From Ifrita kowaldi (Eukaryota; Chordata; Aves; Passeriformes; Cinclosomatidae), in the NCBI GenBank assembly GCA_013398055.1, contig VZRS01007539.1, positions 1 through 64,000 on the forward strand: a DNA stretch of 64,000 nucleotides, in the 5' to 3' direction. A program made the position numbers and the translations under genes. The notes beneath the pieces were generated by a model, which was not told the origin of the DNA, searched no databases, and worked only from the letters and a program-made list of their open reading frames with translations. Below, piece by piece: positions 19,766-31,592 of this stretch (position 1 is its first letter; every line of letters starts with the position of its first letter).

Positions 19766-20045
19766 GGAGCTGGGCACCCAAGGGCAGGAGCAGGGCTGTT
19801 GTCGCAGCTCCAGCCTGCACCCACCCAACCCTTTCCATCGGCATTTCCCCATCCTGGGTGAGCCTGCTCTGCCACCAACACTTTCTGTCAGGCTGGAGGT
19901 TCCCCTGGAAGTCCTGCACATGCTCTCTGTGCCTGCAGAAGCTGCCCCATGAGTCAGGCCACGTGGGCTGGCTGTGTTTGTCCCAGCCCACACAGGCACA
20001 CTCGTGGCTGGGACTTCCAAAGCCCTGTACAACACCACGGCATAT

Positions 20046-20320
20046 CACAGAGTCATGGAATATCCTGGGTTGGAAGGGACCCACAAGGATCATCCAGTCC
20101 AACTCCTGGCCCTGCAAAGATACTCCAACAATCCCACCCGGTCCCTGAGAACATCGTCCAAGCACTCCTGGAGCTCTGGCAGCCTTAGAGCCATGACCAT
20201 TCCCTGGGGAGCCTGTTCAGTGTCCCACCATCCTCTGAGGGAAGAACCTTTTCCTATCCCACATGGGGCAGACTGCACATTGTGCCCAAGATTTAGGATA
20301 CTGCAACTGGTCCCAGAGGA
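20046..20320 (-). mobile_element. CR1 LINE fragment
   Basis: It begins cagagtcatggaatatcctggg, then ttggaagggacccacaaggatcatc and ctcctggccctgcaaagatactcc, and ends near ctgggtcccagagg. Minus orientation. It lies directly downstream of STING1. Confidence 0.85.
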
Positions 20321-20328
20321 AAGTGCTT

Positions 20329-20552
20329 TATATTACACAAATCAAAGCATATAAAAAAAACAATATACACACAGAAGAATATATGAGCTTGTACATAACA
20401 AAGAAAATGGGAAGCATGTCACAGGGCTGTGGGCTGAGTCAGCTGCTCCAGTAACTGTGGTGCACAGGAGGTTTGGCTGGCAGCTGGGGGTCCAAAGAGG
20501 AAGGGGGTTGGGGAAGGGTGACTGGAGCCCCGAGGGGCGGTGAGGGGCTGTG
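20329..20552 (-). other. STING1: STING1 3' UTR
   Basis: No canonical AATAAA is found on the minus strand before the CR1 at 20320. The variant AATATA occurs at 20329-20334 and is a candidate signal, which would give a 3' UTR of about 220 bases. Confidence 0.3.
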
Positions 20553-23500
20553 TTAGAAGCCGTCAGTGCGCAGTGGCTGTGGCAGGTCCGACACGCTGAT
20601 CTGGAGGTTGAGCTCTGCTGAGTCCAGGGCCATGGATGGGGTGTGCAGGTGGTTCCCCTCAAGCATGGCGATCTCCTCGTGATGCTCCTGCCGCAAGTGC
20701 CACACGATCTCTCTCGACAAGAAGTGGGTCTCTGCTTCTTCTGGCTCTGGAACTGAAGAAAGACAAAACCTACCTTCACTGGTTGTCCTGAGGCAGAGCT
20801 CTGGGCAGGGAGCAAAGTCTCTGTGAGATGCCCCAAAATATACAGAATTTCCTGCGTGGTCAAAATACAGCTTTTACTTCCCACTTTCAGCATGGCAGAG
20901 GGAAAGAATTCAAACACAAAGTGCAGGGAGGAGTGTAAAATTACAGGCACTATGTGCTGGATTCCCAGTAGTGCTTGTGATGGGAAGTGCCTCGCTGGAT
21001 GGAAATGCTTCTCCCTATCAGGGAGAGTGCTGAGTTTCCTCTGAAAAAACCGACATTCATTACAGCAAGATGCTGATTTCATCTGGCGGAGGTGAGGAGA
21101 TGGGAGATGAAAAGATGATGGGAATGAGGGAAAGCCTCACTCCCTCCCATCCCCTGTCAGCAGGAATGGCACTGAGCCAGCACACACTCATCCCACTGCT
21201 GGGGAGGGCTTGACAGCCCCAGCAACTTCTTCCAGGAACATCAACAGCGAGGGGAGCTGCTGCTTCCCCTGGATGCCTGCTGTTATACTTAATCCTTGCA
21301 GTAGACAGCTTGTCTCAAGTCCCCTTGGGGACTTCAGCTGGGACAAGCAGTGCTGCCACCACCTTCCCTGCTCCTCAGACCCACAGCAAGAAGTCCTTAG
21401 AATCATGGAATCATGGAATACCCTGAGTTGGAAGAGATCCACAAGGATCATCCAGTTCAACTCCTGGCCCCACACAGACACTTGTGCCTGAGAGCATTGT
21501 CCAAATGCATCTGGAACTCTGGCAGCCCTGGGACTGGGACCATTCCCTGGGGAGCCTGGTCAGTGCTTGAGCACCCTCTGGGGAAGAACCTTTTCCTGAT
21601 ATCCAGACTAAATACCCCTGGCACAGCTCCAGCTGTTCCCTTGGGTCCTGTCCCTGGCCACAGGGAGCAGAGTTTGGAGCTGGCCCTCGAGAGGAGCTGC
21701 AGCCTCCAGTGAGGTCTGACCTCAATTTCCTCTGCTCCAGCTGGACAGGCCAAGTGCCCGCAGCTGCTCCTCATGTTGCCCCTCCAGACCCTTTGCCATC
21801 CCCAGGTCCCTCCTTTGGACACTTTCTAACGGCTTTAGATCTTTCTCATATTGTGGTGCCCTAACTGCCCCAGGACTGGAGGTGAGGCTGCCCCAGCCCA
21901 GAGCAGAGTGGGACAATCCCGTCCCTCACCCAGCCAGTGATGCCATGCTCAGTGATGTTCCTGTTTCGTGTGGGAAGGCAGCCCCTCTGTTCCTCCCATG
22001 GCAGCCACCATGGCCCTGATGGGGGCCATCAGCTGTGCTCTGCACAGACCCTGATCTGAGGTCACTCAGGGCTAGAAGAGCACAGCCACTGTCCTGGGCA
22101 CTCCAGCCCCTTCCCCCTCACTCACCCTCGTAGGCAATGAGCCGGTAGGCATCTGCACACTCCTTGGAGCCTTTCAGGATCTCCTCCAAGGTCCTGTAGA
22201 AAAGCTTGGCCTGCTCCAGGCGCTCCTCCCGGCTGAAGGCAGCACACTCATCCTGGGACATGGCGTAGAGGGACTGCAGCGGGGTGGCATATTCCACAGC
22301 ACAGTGCCAGAGCTGCAGGGTGGAAGGAAAAGATGTGGGGACAGGAGGACTGGGCAAAGGGCTGCTGGGGGACCCTGACACTGGGCAGAGCACTGAGGAC
22401 CTCTTGGCGGCTCCTTGGCCTGCCTTGCACTGGTGCTGTGTGCTGGAACAGTGGGACAGGGACACTGGGTCTGCCCCAGTGTCCCCCTGCCTTGTGCATA
22501 GCAGGGAAAGAGCAGCTGGCCTGACAGGTCCAGGTGTCCCCTGTGCCAGGTGGGCTCAGGGAGCTGCATCTGCCCATGGGGTTCAGCCACTGACTTTGTC
22601 AGGGCTCCCAAGAGCAGCCTGGAGGGTAATTTTCCCCATGGAATTTTCTCCATCTCCCCTAGGGAGACATCCCTGCCCTGTGACCACACCTTCTTGGTGG
22701 CTTTCTGCTATACAAAGGAAGGTGGAGGGGCAGCACCAATCTCTGAGTGACCAGGGACAGAACCCAAGGGAATGGCTGGAGCTGTGTCAGGGGAGGTTTA
22801 GGTTGGATATCAGGAAAAGGTTCTTCCCCCAGAGGGTGGTGGGACACTGACCAGGCTCCCCAGGGAATGGTCACAGCCCCAAGGCTGCCAGAGCTCCAGA
22901 AGCGCTTGGACAACGCTCCCAGGCACAGGATAGGATTGTTGGGGTGTCTGTGCTGGGCCAGGAGTTGGATTTGATGATCTTTGTGGGTCCCTTCCAACCC
23001 AGCATATTTTGTGATTCCATTATTCTAAGTCTGAGCATCCTAACAGAGAGCTGGAGGGCAGAGAACAACATAAACATTGGAAAGGTGGAGGCACGGCTGG
23101 AAGGAGGCTGAGCAAAGAAACAAGGAGAAATCTGATAAAGCCATAAACAAGCCAAGGAGGAGCAGGGTTACCAGTAAGTCTTACACTGGGTAAACTGGAA
23201 AGTTTAAAGAAGAGCATTAGAAGGAAGAGGGATGTGATCCCAGGTAAATGCAGAGAAGCAGGAAGTCGCCAGCCTTGGCAGGCAGTTACTGCCGTGCCCC
23301 AGGGCAGGTGCTGGTGATGGGCCCTGCATCACCTTCCACTTGCAAGGGACCGGGCAGGAAGCTGAGGGGCAGATATTACTGGAAGGCCACGTCCAGGCTC
23401 AGAGCTGCTGGAGCTCCCGGGGAGCAGAGTGACTCAGCAGGAGCCTGGCAGATGGAACACAGCATCCGTGCGTGCAGTGCAGCGGGAAGAACCCGCGGCC

Positions 23501-26500
23501 GGCTGTGCTTCCCCCTGGGCAGGGCCAGGAGAGGCTCGGGGTCCCTGCAGGCAGGGCTTTAAAAACAGCGGCTCAGAGCTCAGCCACTGCCTAAGGGCAA
23601 ATCAGGGGACCCAGGTGAGGAGCTGAGCTCTGCCAATGCCTCCATCCACAGCACCAGGGTGTTCCCTCCTCCAAGGGGAAGGGACAGGGGCCAGTCTGCC
23701 GGGAGATGTGGAAGGAGATGAATGCAATGTCAGATGGAGAGATTTAGGGCTCACCAGCCTGGAAAAGGGTTGACTGGGGGAAAGGGGGGGACTCAAATAA
23801 TGATTCACACAGACATGTTCAAGCACCTCTTCACAACACAAGGAAACATTTGCTCTATGGGAAGTGATGCTCTGTAGCCCACATCTGCTTTTCTCTGCTC
23901 AGTTTTCTACTCTTTTCTGGACTTAAATCAGCTCCAGGAGGGGTTAAGCAAGCCCACCATCCCTGCAGCTGAGCCTGGGGGTAGTCAGCCAGCAGGAAGG
24001 GTTACAAGAATGGGACCTCTCCATCTCGTGGATGCCTGGTGAAAGCTGGGAGTGTCTAATAGGAGAGGGGACAGTCTCCTGTCCTTATGGCCACTGCTGG
24101 GGCCAGCAAGTCTTTGGGGATTATGCTCCCAATGCTGCTTTCAGCATACCTGGTTTTCTTCATCCCTGATTGCGTAGAGGCTGTGTTTGTAGACCCTCTT
24201 TTTGGTGCCAGCTCGGGCTAGGGTGGTTTCAGTGAGGTCTGTCACGTACTGGATATTGCTGTCAGCTTTCTCCAGGTCATCATAGACATCACAACTCAGA
24301 GGGATCAAGATGTGGAGCTTCCAGGTCTTCCTGCATGCCAGCTGGTTGGGATTGGCTCTGCAGAATTCCTCCATGGACTTTTTCACTCCTGGTGGAAGAG
24401 AGCATCAGGCAGAGGTGCCTGGTGTGAGTACAGCTGCATTCTGCCTTGCTCCCCATTTCCCTGCTAACACTGTAAAAGTGGGAAGATTGTTATTAGGAGC
24501 TATTTCTATCTGTAGGCATGAGAATGCAGGGAAACAGCTACATACGTGGCAGGACTATTTTTAGGTACCCAACGTAATAGGACCAGGCAAGCCCATGAGC
24601 GACGTTCTGCTTGGACCTCTCGGACATCTCAGACATCTCCACTGCTGAGGGCTTCTGTGGAGGGAAGGACAGACAGAGCAGGTGATGACAGCACCCACCT
24701 GGGCCCTTCCGCAACAGTCAGTTCTCCACAGGGATTGGAGAACTCCAAAGAGATCTGGAGAGTGAACAACCCCACCAGCCCCTTCCACCACCATGCAGGG
24801 CAGCAGGGCAGAGCCCCTGACAGCCCCCACAGCCCCTGCAGACGAGGGAACTGGGGCTGGAATGAGCCAGGCATTTCCCTGGCTGCACCCTGCACTGGGA
24901 TTGTGTGTCCCAATGCAACTTGTGCATCTGTCCTGTGCTTCCAGCATGGGAGAGGAGACATCCCAGCGCCCTATGGTGGGATTCCCAGTGGTCTCTGCCA
25001 GCTCTATGCATGCATTTAGGTGGAGATGGGTGTCCAGTCCCACAGGCACCTGACAGAAGCACCTTCTGCAGCCTGTGTGACCCTTCCAGCCCCGCTGGGA
25101 CACAGCAGAGCCCTCCCAATGCTGCAGAGGCACCTGGGGCTTGGCTCTGCCCCCACACCACTCTGATAATTGAGAACACACAGGCTCTGCTTTCCCCTCA
25201 AGCACCAGCTCGACTGACTGATTTAAAATACCCCTGATTTTCATGTCGGTGGGGGGCCGTGTCATCCTCTGGAGTGGTTGTGCTCCTAAGGAGGCAGCCT
25301 GGCCCTCCTGCCAACACTCCTGGCAGCACAGGGCCAGGGAGATCAGCCTTGCAGGGCTGAGCTGAGTGTGTTCCTCCCACCAGGCTGACTCTGGGTGGGC
25401 TGAACATGCAGAGGCCATGTAGAGCTGGCTACGTGCCGCCACGGCTGCTCAGGGCTGAAGGGCTCCCCGGGCAGCCGGCCAGGCTGGAGGTGTGGGAGCC
25501 TTACCTGGAGCCCCAGGGCAAGGATGAGGAGCTGGCACAGACTGGCCAGGATGAGGTGGAGGCCGAGTGGCTGCCCATCACCGAGGAGAGCTACGTAGGC
25601 TGAGCCACAGACAAGCAGCATGGGCCCGTGCCAGCGCGGGGGGAAGCAGCTGCTCAGGGCTTTCCAGAAGCTGCCATGGTGCCTGGGTGGGAGAGGGACA
25701 CAGGAGTCAGGCTGGTGGCCACCCACCCACCCTCTGCAGCCCACAGGGCACTGTCCAGGGCTGCTCCCACCTCCTGGCCAGTGCCACCAACCTTCCAGAG
25801 CACTACAGAGCCCTGTGGGACCCTGCCCAGCACACCCCAGTGCCCCCAGCCAGGAGAGGGCTTGGGTCCCTTGCAGCACCCGTGGGACTCAGAGGGAGCA
25901 GATGGAATGTCACCCTGGACAGCAAAGGCAGATAACAGCCCCCTGCCCTCCAGCACTGGGTGGTGGGGAAAGGCTGGGGGCCAAGACCTGTTCCCCAGGG
26001 AAAGGGCACACTCGGGAGTTACCACAGAGAGGAGACATCCATGGACATATGGGGGAGCTGGGCAGGTGGGAGAGGGTGGGAGAGGGAGCAAGAGACGAGA
26101 GGGACAGGAGGGTGATGGACGGCAGCGTGTGCTGCCGGGCACAGCACAGCATTGCCACAGAGGGCACGTGTGGGCACAGCGACCAGGAGCAAACCCCACC
26201 ACACCCGGAGGGTGCAACGCCCTTGTCCCCACGGTGGTCCCAGGAGCGCCGCAGGCAGCCAGCCCCGCTGGCTCACCTGGAGTGGAGGTGGGAGATCTCC
26301 TCGGCCAGGTAGCAGGTGCCCTTGAGCAGCGCCCCGATCTGCAGGGTGGCGAAGTGGAAGATGAGGCTGCGGGCGGTGGGCACGAGGGGCTCCCCGGCGA
26401 GGAGCAGAGCCCCGGCACACAGCGCCAGCAGCACGTACACGGCGCGCTGCGCCCGCCCGCCGCGGGCCTCGGGGATCCGCGGGGCACAGCGGTGCCTCGG

Positions 26501-26521
26501 CTGCCACGGCTCCCGAGACAT
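20553..26521 (-). CDS. STING1: STING1 (TMEM173), cyclic-dinucleotide sensor
   Basis: Six coding exons on the minus strand: 26277-26521, 25505-25682, 24546-24654, 24150-24388, 22126-22312, 20553-20752. They are in phase, total 1158 nt, and give 385 residues (human 379). STING sits in the ER membrane, binds 2'3'-cGAMP and activates TBK1-IRF3. Exons 1-2 encode the four-helix membrane domain (YVLLALCAGALLL; LIFHFATLQIGALLKG; HGPMLLVCGSAYVALL; LHLILASLCQLLILALGL). The connector and ligand domain follow, with NVAHGLAWSYYVGYLK and KKRVYKHSLYA, where R and Y match human R238/Y240. VEYATPLQSLYAMS holds the E and T of human E260/T263, and SREERLEQAKLFYRTLEEIL and RLIAYE follow. The tail is complete: NLQIS (pLxIS phosphosite, S372) and PQPLRTD (TBK1-binding). 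The ATG directly follows a splice acceptor, so a 5' UTR exon lies upstream. Only one cysteine (C94) is seen where human has the C88/C91 pair. Confidence 0.95.
21399..21910 (-). mobile_element. CR1 LINE fragment in STING1 intron 5
   Basis: It begins gaatcatggaatcatggaat, then accctgagttggaagagatcc, and continues through ctggaactctggcagccctggg, gaagaaccttttcctgatatcc and ctttctaacggctttagatc. Minus orientation. The 3'-terminal gaatcatg unit is repeated twice, as is usual for CR1. Confidence 0.85.
22742..23028 (+). mobile_element. CR1 LINE fragment in STING1 intron 4
   Basis: Plus orientation, antisense to STING1: aggttggatatcaggaaaaggttc, ccagggaatggtcacagcccc, ccagaagcgcttggacaacgc, gtgtctgtgctgggccagg, cccttccaacccagcatatt, gtgattccattattct. 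Confidence 0.85.
23030..24149. other. Remainder of STING1 intron 4
   Basis: No exon, RNA gene or recognisable transposon was found in this part of the intron beyond the CR1 to its left. Confidence 0.4.
24655..25504. other. STING1 intron 2
   Basis: A GC-rich intron with no repeat or exon recognised. Confidence 0.4.
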
Positions 26522-26825
26522 CTGCGGCGGAGAGGAGGGTCAGCAGCAGCTCGCCCACAGCAGCAGCTCGTCCGCAGCGCCCACGGCAGCACTGTGGGAG
26601 CGGATAAGAGCAGATCAGGGGGATGCGTGCGCCCAGCACTCACTGAGCACCCCAAAGCACACAACCCTTTGGGGAGGCTCCCCTGCGCTTCCCGCCTCGG
26701 GGCTGTCCCCTGTGCACAAATGGGCTCGGCAAGACAGAGCCTGGCTGGCCACGCCGCTCCTAAATGGATGCCAGCCCGCCCTACTCCGCAGCCACAGGGC
26801 TGTCACTGCTCTGGCCGCACTCACC

Positions 26826-27010
26826 GGAGCAGTTTCCAGCCGCCAGCCCCGGGTTTCCTGCGCTGTGGTTCTCGGGCTCTGCGCTCCCGCCGGGGCAGCA
26901 GGGGGTCCTTCCAGAGGCTGCTGCAGACACGCACCCGGAGCCTCTGCGACGTACGGGCTGCTGGAGCTGCACATCTCCCCACACTCAGGAAAGTGAAAAT
27001 GAAAGGAGCT
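26826..27010 (-). promoter_or_regulatory. STING1: STING1 first (non-coding) exon and promoter with ISRE-like site
   Basis: On the minus strand a donor (ctgctccg followed by gtgagtg) lies at 26825/26824 and pairs with the acceptor right before the ATG at 26521, giving a 5' UTR intron of about 300 bases. Upstream, the + strand at 26988-27006 reads GGAAAGTGAAAATGAAAGG: three GAAA cores spaced as in interferon-stimulated response / IRF elements. This would make STING1 interferon-inducible, as is known for the gene in mammals. Confidence 0.6.
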
Positions 27011-27639
27011 CTGGCAGCAGCAGGCATCCTGTAGAGCGCCAAAGCTCTCCCACACAGGGCATCCACGAGGTCTCTCAGCCCACAGGAAATCCAGGCACTG
27101 GTGACTGTGCCAGGTTTCGATATCCATGAGCTTGCACGTCCTGGAAAGCCCCAAATCTGCCAGGACATGGTCTGAGTGGAACTGGAATGAGGAAGGAAAC
27201 CAGACTTTATTGAGATTTTATCTGTCAAGGGCAGTAGATTTCAAAGATTGCATTCATTCAGCTCAGCAGGTTGCCAGGGGCAAAACAGACTCAAATCCAT
27301 CTAGCAGAGGGTGACTCACAGCGCCCTCGATGCCCCCACCCACACATTTCCAGGAGATGCCAGCTTGGGGAGCAGTGCCCAACGATGCTGGCAACACAGC
27401 AGGGGCTTCCCGCAGCCAGGCTCTTGGTGGCCAGTGATGCCCTCAAGATTTCCAGTTCCTTGTTCCAAGCAGTGGTGAGTTATTCCCATCCTGGAGGAAG
27501 ATGAATTAGGGAACACATACACAAGCCCACAGGAGCAGGTGGGGTGCACTCAAGGATGCTGAGGGAGATGGATGATGCCCTGGCAAGGTCCCTCTCTGAT
27601 CTCTTGGGAATGTTGTAGCAATCAGGAGGTTCCTGGTGA
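27011..27639. other. Intergenic, no gene seen
   Basis: No exon, RNA or recognisable repeat found. Confidence 0.35.
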
Positions 27640-27990
27640 GTGGGAGAAGGAAATCTCACACCCAGCTTTGAGGAGGTGAACTACAGGCTGCTCAATGTCA
27701 CCTCTGACCCTGGGAGAGTGATGGAGCAAATCCTCCCAGCAATCCCTGCCAAACACCTGAAGGGTGAGACAGGAGCAGCCATCAGGGATTTCACATCACA
27801 CCTGATGGACCCGACTACCCAGAATGGCAAGAAAACTGGCTGTGGGGATGAGGGGAGAACCTTCACTTCAGCAAAGCCCTCAGCATGGTCACCCATGGCC
27901 TCTGTGGAGCCAAACTAGGTAGATACAGGCTGGGAAAGGGGGTGACTGTCCAGAACATGCTCAAGGTCCCATTGCTTTCTGTCCAGGGAT
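27640..27990 (+). mobile_element. Degraded LINE reverse-transcriptase relic
   Basis: A plus-strand frame contains NYRLLNVTSDPGRVMEQIL followed after a short gap by KHLKG, which matches the NYRP..LTS.PGK.MEQIL..HL block of CR1-type reverse transcriptases. About 150 bases later ttcagcaaagccctcagcat resembles the FSKAFD block in another frame. The copy is broken by frameshifts and substitutions and is not functional. Confidence 0.55.
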
Positions 27991-28117
27991 GCCCCTGTGT
28001 TCCAGGAAACCCTGGCAGTCCCCACAGACCCACATTGCCAGGGTCTCTGCAGGCTGTTGCAGGCTTACAGCACAAGGATCTTGATTCAGACGTGCCCACG
28101 GTTCGCATTTAATTAAA

Positions 28118-28525
28118 ATCATAGAATTAAAGAATCATTTAGGTTGGAAAAGACGCTTGAGACCATCAAGTCCAACTATTCCCCCAGCACTGCCAAGTCC
28201 ACCTCTAACCCATGTCCCTGAGTGCACGTCTTTTAAATCCCTCCAGGGATGGGGACTCCACTACTGCCCTAGGCAGTCTGTGCCAGTGCTTGACAGCCCT
28301 TTTGGGTGAAGAAATTTTCCCTAATATTCAGCATAAACCTCCTCTAGTGCTGGCTTGGGGCCATTTCTCCTTGTCCTGTCCCTGTTCCCTGGGAGCAGAG
28401 CCTGCCCCCCACCTGGCTGCACCCTGCTGTCACGGAGTTGTGGAGACAGAAAATCCCCCCAGAGTCTCCTTTTCTCCAGGCTGAGCCCCCCAAGCTCCCT
28501 CAGCTCTGCTGCCTTCTATGGACAC
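28118..28525 (-). mobile_element. CR1 LINE fragment
   Basis: It begins atcatagaattaaagaatcatt, then taggttggaaaagacgcttgag, followed by cctccagggatggggactcc, gaagaaattttccctaatattcag and ggctgagccccccaagctccc. Minus orientation. Confidence 0.85.
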
Positions 28526-28998
28526 AACTCAAGCATCTTCAAACCCAGTGAGTGGGAGGAAGGGCCTGGCAGGGAGCTGCTTGCTTTGGTGGTACCTTAG
28601 AAACCCCAGCAAACCATCTGGCCGGTGTTCCCTGCCCCGGGAGGGCCGGTGGATACAGCCAACATGATGTTTGCTTCATCAACGCAAAGGCTGCCTAAAA
28701 CATCAAGTGAATCAATTCCTCCTCCAGCGCTGGGATAAAGCTTGTCCCATTCCAGCTGGCCTTCACTGACCTGTTCTGGTTGGCTCTTCAGTGTGGTGGA
28801 GGGGTTGCCAGTCTCCCCAGCCACCTTCTTGCAGGTCCCCAAGCAGTTGGTGGCTCTCCTGCCTGCAGAGTTTGGCCTCTTGCTTTCGGTTCTACATTCA
28901 GCACACCAACACCTGCAGTATTTCTGTCTCACTTCTGTTTGGAGCAGAGCTGTAGTACCTGGTCCAAGAAGTGAGTCTAAACTCCAGGAATGAGGTTT
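28526..28998. other. Intergenic, no gene seen
   Basis: Unique-looking sequence. No exon or known repeat recognised. Confidence 0.35.
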
Positions 28999-29430
28999 TA
29001 TAGAATTTTGGAATCATGGAATAGTTTGGGTGGGAAGGGACCTTAAAGCTCATCTCCTTCCCAACACCTGCCATGGGCAGGGACACCTTTCCCTATCCCA
29101 GGTTGCTCCAAGCCCCATCCAACCTGGCCTTGGACACTTCCAGGGATGGGGCAGCCACAGCTTCTCTGGGCAACCTGTGCCAGGGTCTCACCATCTTCAG
29201 AGGGAGGGATTCCTTCCCAATGTCCCATCTAGCCCTGGCCTCTGGCAGTGCAAGGCCATTCCCCCTTGTCCTGTTCACTCCAAGCCCTTGTCCAAAGTCC
29301 CTTTCCAGCTGTCTTGGAGCCCCTTTAGGCACTCTAAGGTCTCCCCTGAGCACCCCCGTCTCTCCCAGCCTATCTCCAAAGCAGATAGGCTCCAGCTCTC
29401 AGAACATCTCTGTGGCCTCCTGTGGACACC
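28999..29430 (-). mobile_element. CR1 LINE fragment
   Basis: It begins tatagaattttggaatcatgg, then tttgggtgggaagggacc, and runs through ccatgggcagggacacc, cttccagggatggggcagcc, cattcccccttgtcctgttc and ccctttaggcactctaaggtc. Minus orientation. Confidence 0.85.
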
Positions 29431-29825
29431 TGCAACATCTGAGCTTGCCTGGGAACAGAGAGCCCAGTGCTGCCCAGTGCCACCCAGTGCCTCTGCACAG
29501 CCAGCAAGAAGTGGCAGGACTGAAGCTGCCGCCTTTGTCCTCCCTGGCCTTCCTCTGGCCAACAATTTGCTTTTCCAGATTGGGTCTTGATTGACGTTCC
29601 CTCTGTCCCTGTTTGCTGTTATTCCCTCAGAGAGACCCAAGAAGTCACACACGATGCTGGAAGATTTTAGATACATAAAAAAACCCCAGCAAGGCACCTC
29701 CCTGGACCAGCCCCACAGCACCTCCAACCGGGCTGGTGCTCACACCTGTGTGAGGCTGAGTTGGGCACAGAAATTGACTCTACAGCAACCTACAAACACT
29801 GCAGCCCTTGCTGAGATCAGGAGAA

Positions 29826-30310
29826 CCACAGAGTCATGGAATATCCTGGGTTGGAAGGGGCCCTCAAGGATCATCCAGTCCAACTCCTGTCCCTGCACAG
29901 ACACCCCAACAACCCCACCCATTGTCCAAAGCTCCTGGAGCTCTGGCAGCCTTGGGGCCGGGACCATTCTCTGGGGAGCCTGTTCAGTGCTTGAGCACCC
30001 TCTGGGGGAAGAACCTTTTCCTGATACCCAACCTAAATCCCCCTGGCACAGCTCCAGCCATTCCCTTGGGTCCTGTCCCTGGTCACAGAGAGCAGAGATC
30101 AGAGCTACCCCTCAGGAGGAACTGCAGCCCCTGGGTGGGTCTGACCTCGGTCTCCTCTGCTCCAGCTGGACAGGCCCAATGCCCTCAGCTGCTTCTTGTG
30201 TGGCCCCTCTGGACCCTTCTCCATCCTCATTTCTCTCCTCTGGACACTCTCTAACAGCTTTAGATCTTTCTCATATTGTGGTGCCCAGACCTGCCCCCAG
30301 AGAGAGGCTG
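29826..30310 (-). mobile_element. CR1 LINE fragment
   Basis: It begins cacagagtcatggaatatcc, then tgggttggaaggggccctc, and runs through ctccaactcctgtccctgcac, gaagaaccttttcctgataccc and ctctaacagctttagatcttt. Same subfamily as the copies at 20046 and 21399. Minus orientation. Confidence 0.85.
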
Positions 30311-30886
30311 GAAACATGTGGCATGTCCCCAACCAAAGCCAGGCCAGGAACACGGTGATTTCCCTGGCATCCCCTGGGTGAAGGGCTGTGAGCAGGCAGC
30401 AGCAGCGTGACAGAGCTGGCTCTGCTGCAGGATGGGCATGGCAGCAGCACTTCCTTCCTTTAATCCCCTTCTTTCCCATTGTCCTGCGAGAGCAGGTAGA
30501 GCTGCTGGCTTCATCCGGAGGGCAGGCTGCCCAGTGACAGCTTTCACCGGGGATACCTGCAGGGATGGGGCTCCAGTGCCAGGCTGGTGTCAAAAGTGGC
30601 TTTAGTCCCTTGACTAAAAGTGCTGCAGTCGGTGTTTTTTGTGCTGCAGTTGCACCAGCAGTGTCCCTCAGCGGTCCCGTGTGACAGGGCTGCTTTATTG
30701 CCACAAAATAGCAAAAATAAAGTGCTCTGCAATATTCTGTGTGGCCTTGGGCTGTGAGAACCAGGCCAGACTCTCTGGTGCAGAGAGGAGCCACCGTGTG
30801 CTGGGGGAGATCTGGTGGCAGCAGGAGACCTGCTTCCTGAAGCTCCTAAGCACACATCATCTCTCACTCGCTGAGCCAAGCGCTTT
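30311..30886. other. Intergenic, no gene seen
   Basis: No exon or repeat recognised. Confidence 0.35.
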
Positions 30887-31045
30887 CACAGAATCACGGA
30901 ATCATGGAATATCCTGAGTTGGAAGGGACCCACAAAGATTATCGAGTCCAACTCCTGGCCCTGCACAGGACAGCCCCAGGAATCCCACCCTGTGCCTGAG
31001 AGCATTGTCCAAATGCTCCTTGGACAACATCCTTGTCCAAACATT
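30887..31045 (-). mobile_element. CR1 LINE fragment, short
   Basis: It begins cacagaatcacggaatcatgg, then aatatcctgagttggaaggg, and ends near cattgtccaaatgctccttgg. Minus orientation, same subfamily as 20046 and 29826. Confidence 0.8.
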
Positions 31046-31536
31046 TAGCTGTGGGACAAGGGAGGTGGCAGTCAAGAGGGACAGGGAGGTGTCCTGGCCC
31101 AAGGATTAGGGAGTCTCTCCCTTGGCCTCCAGATTCTGCAGGGCCCTGATCTCAGCTCACAAAGCCTCCATGGGGACGTGACGCCTTTCCAGGGATGTGC
31201 CCAGCTTGGGAGATCCCTTGCCTCACCCTGAGCCCAGCCTACACCCCTCAGCAACAAGGAGTTGAAAATCTTGGCAGCAGAATGGAGCATCCCTGGATTG
31301 TGGGGCTGCTCTGAGTGCTGCACGCCCCTCACCCACTGCAGTCCTGCCTTCCTTTGGAGCACCAGAACTTTCTGCCTAAGAGAGTTTGAATTTAATAGAT
31401 GTCAGTGGATCTATCTGTAATTTCTGCAGTCTGTCAGCAGCCAGCACCTGCAGTGTCCTGTGGCACTGAGTCCCCAGTCACATATTGGGTGGAAAAACCA
31501 TTTTTGCTCATTTTGGAGCTGTCACAGGCTGGCATT

Positions 31537-31592
31537 GGAACAGGATGAGCTTCCAGGTCCCTTCCAATCCAAACCATTCCATAATTCCATGA
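31537..31592 (+). mobile_element. CR1 3' end, very short
   Basis: The stretch gatgagcttccaggtcccttcc, then aatccaaaccattccataattc, is a CR1 3' terminus of about 55 bases in plus orientation. Confidence 0.6.

Noticed and set aside
25628..27034. Plus-strand frame of 468 codons
   Set aside because: It is antisense to STING1 exons 1-2 and runs through its intron and promoter, with no domain similarity.
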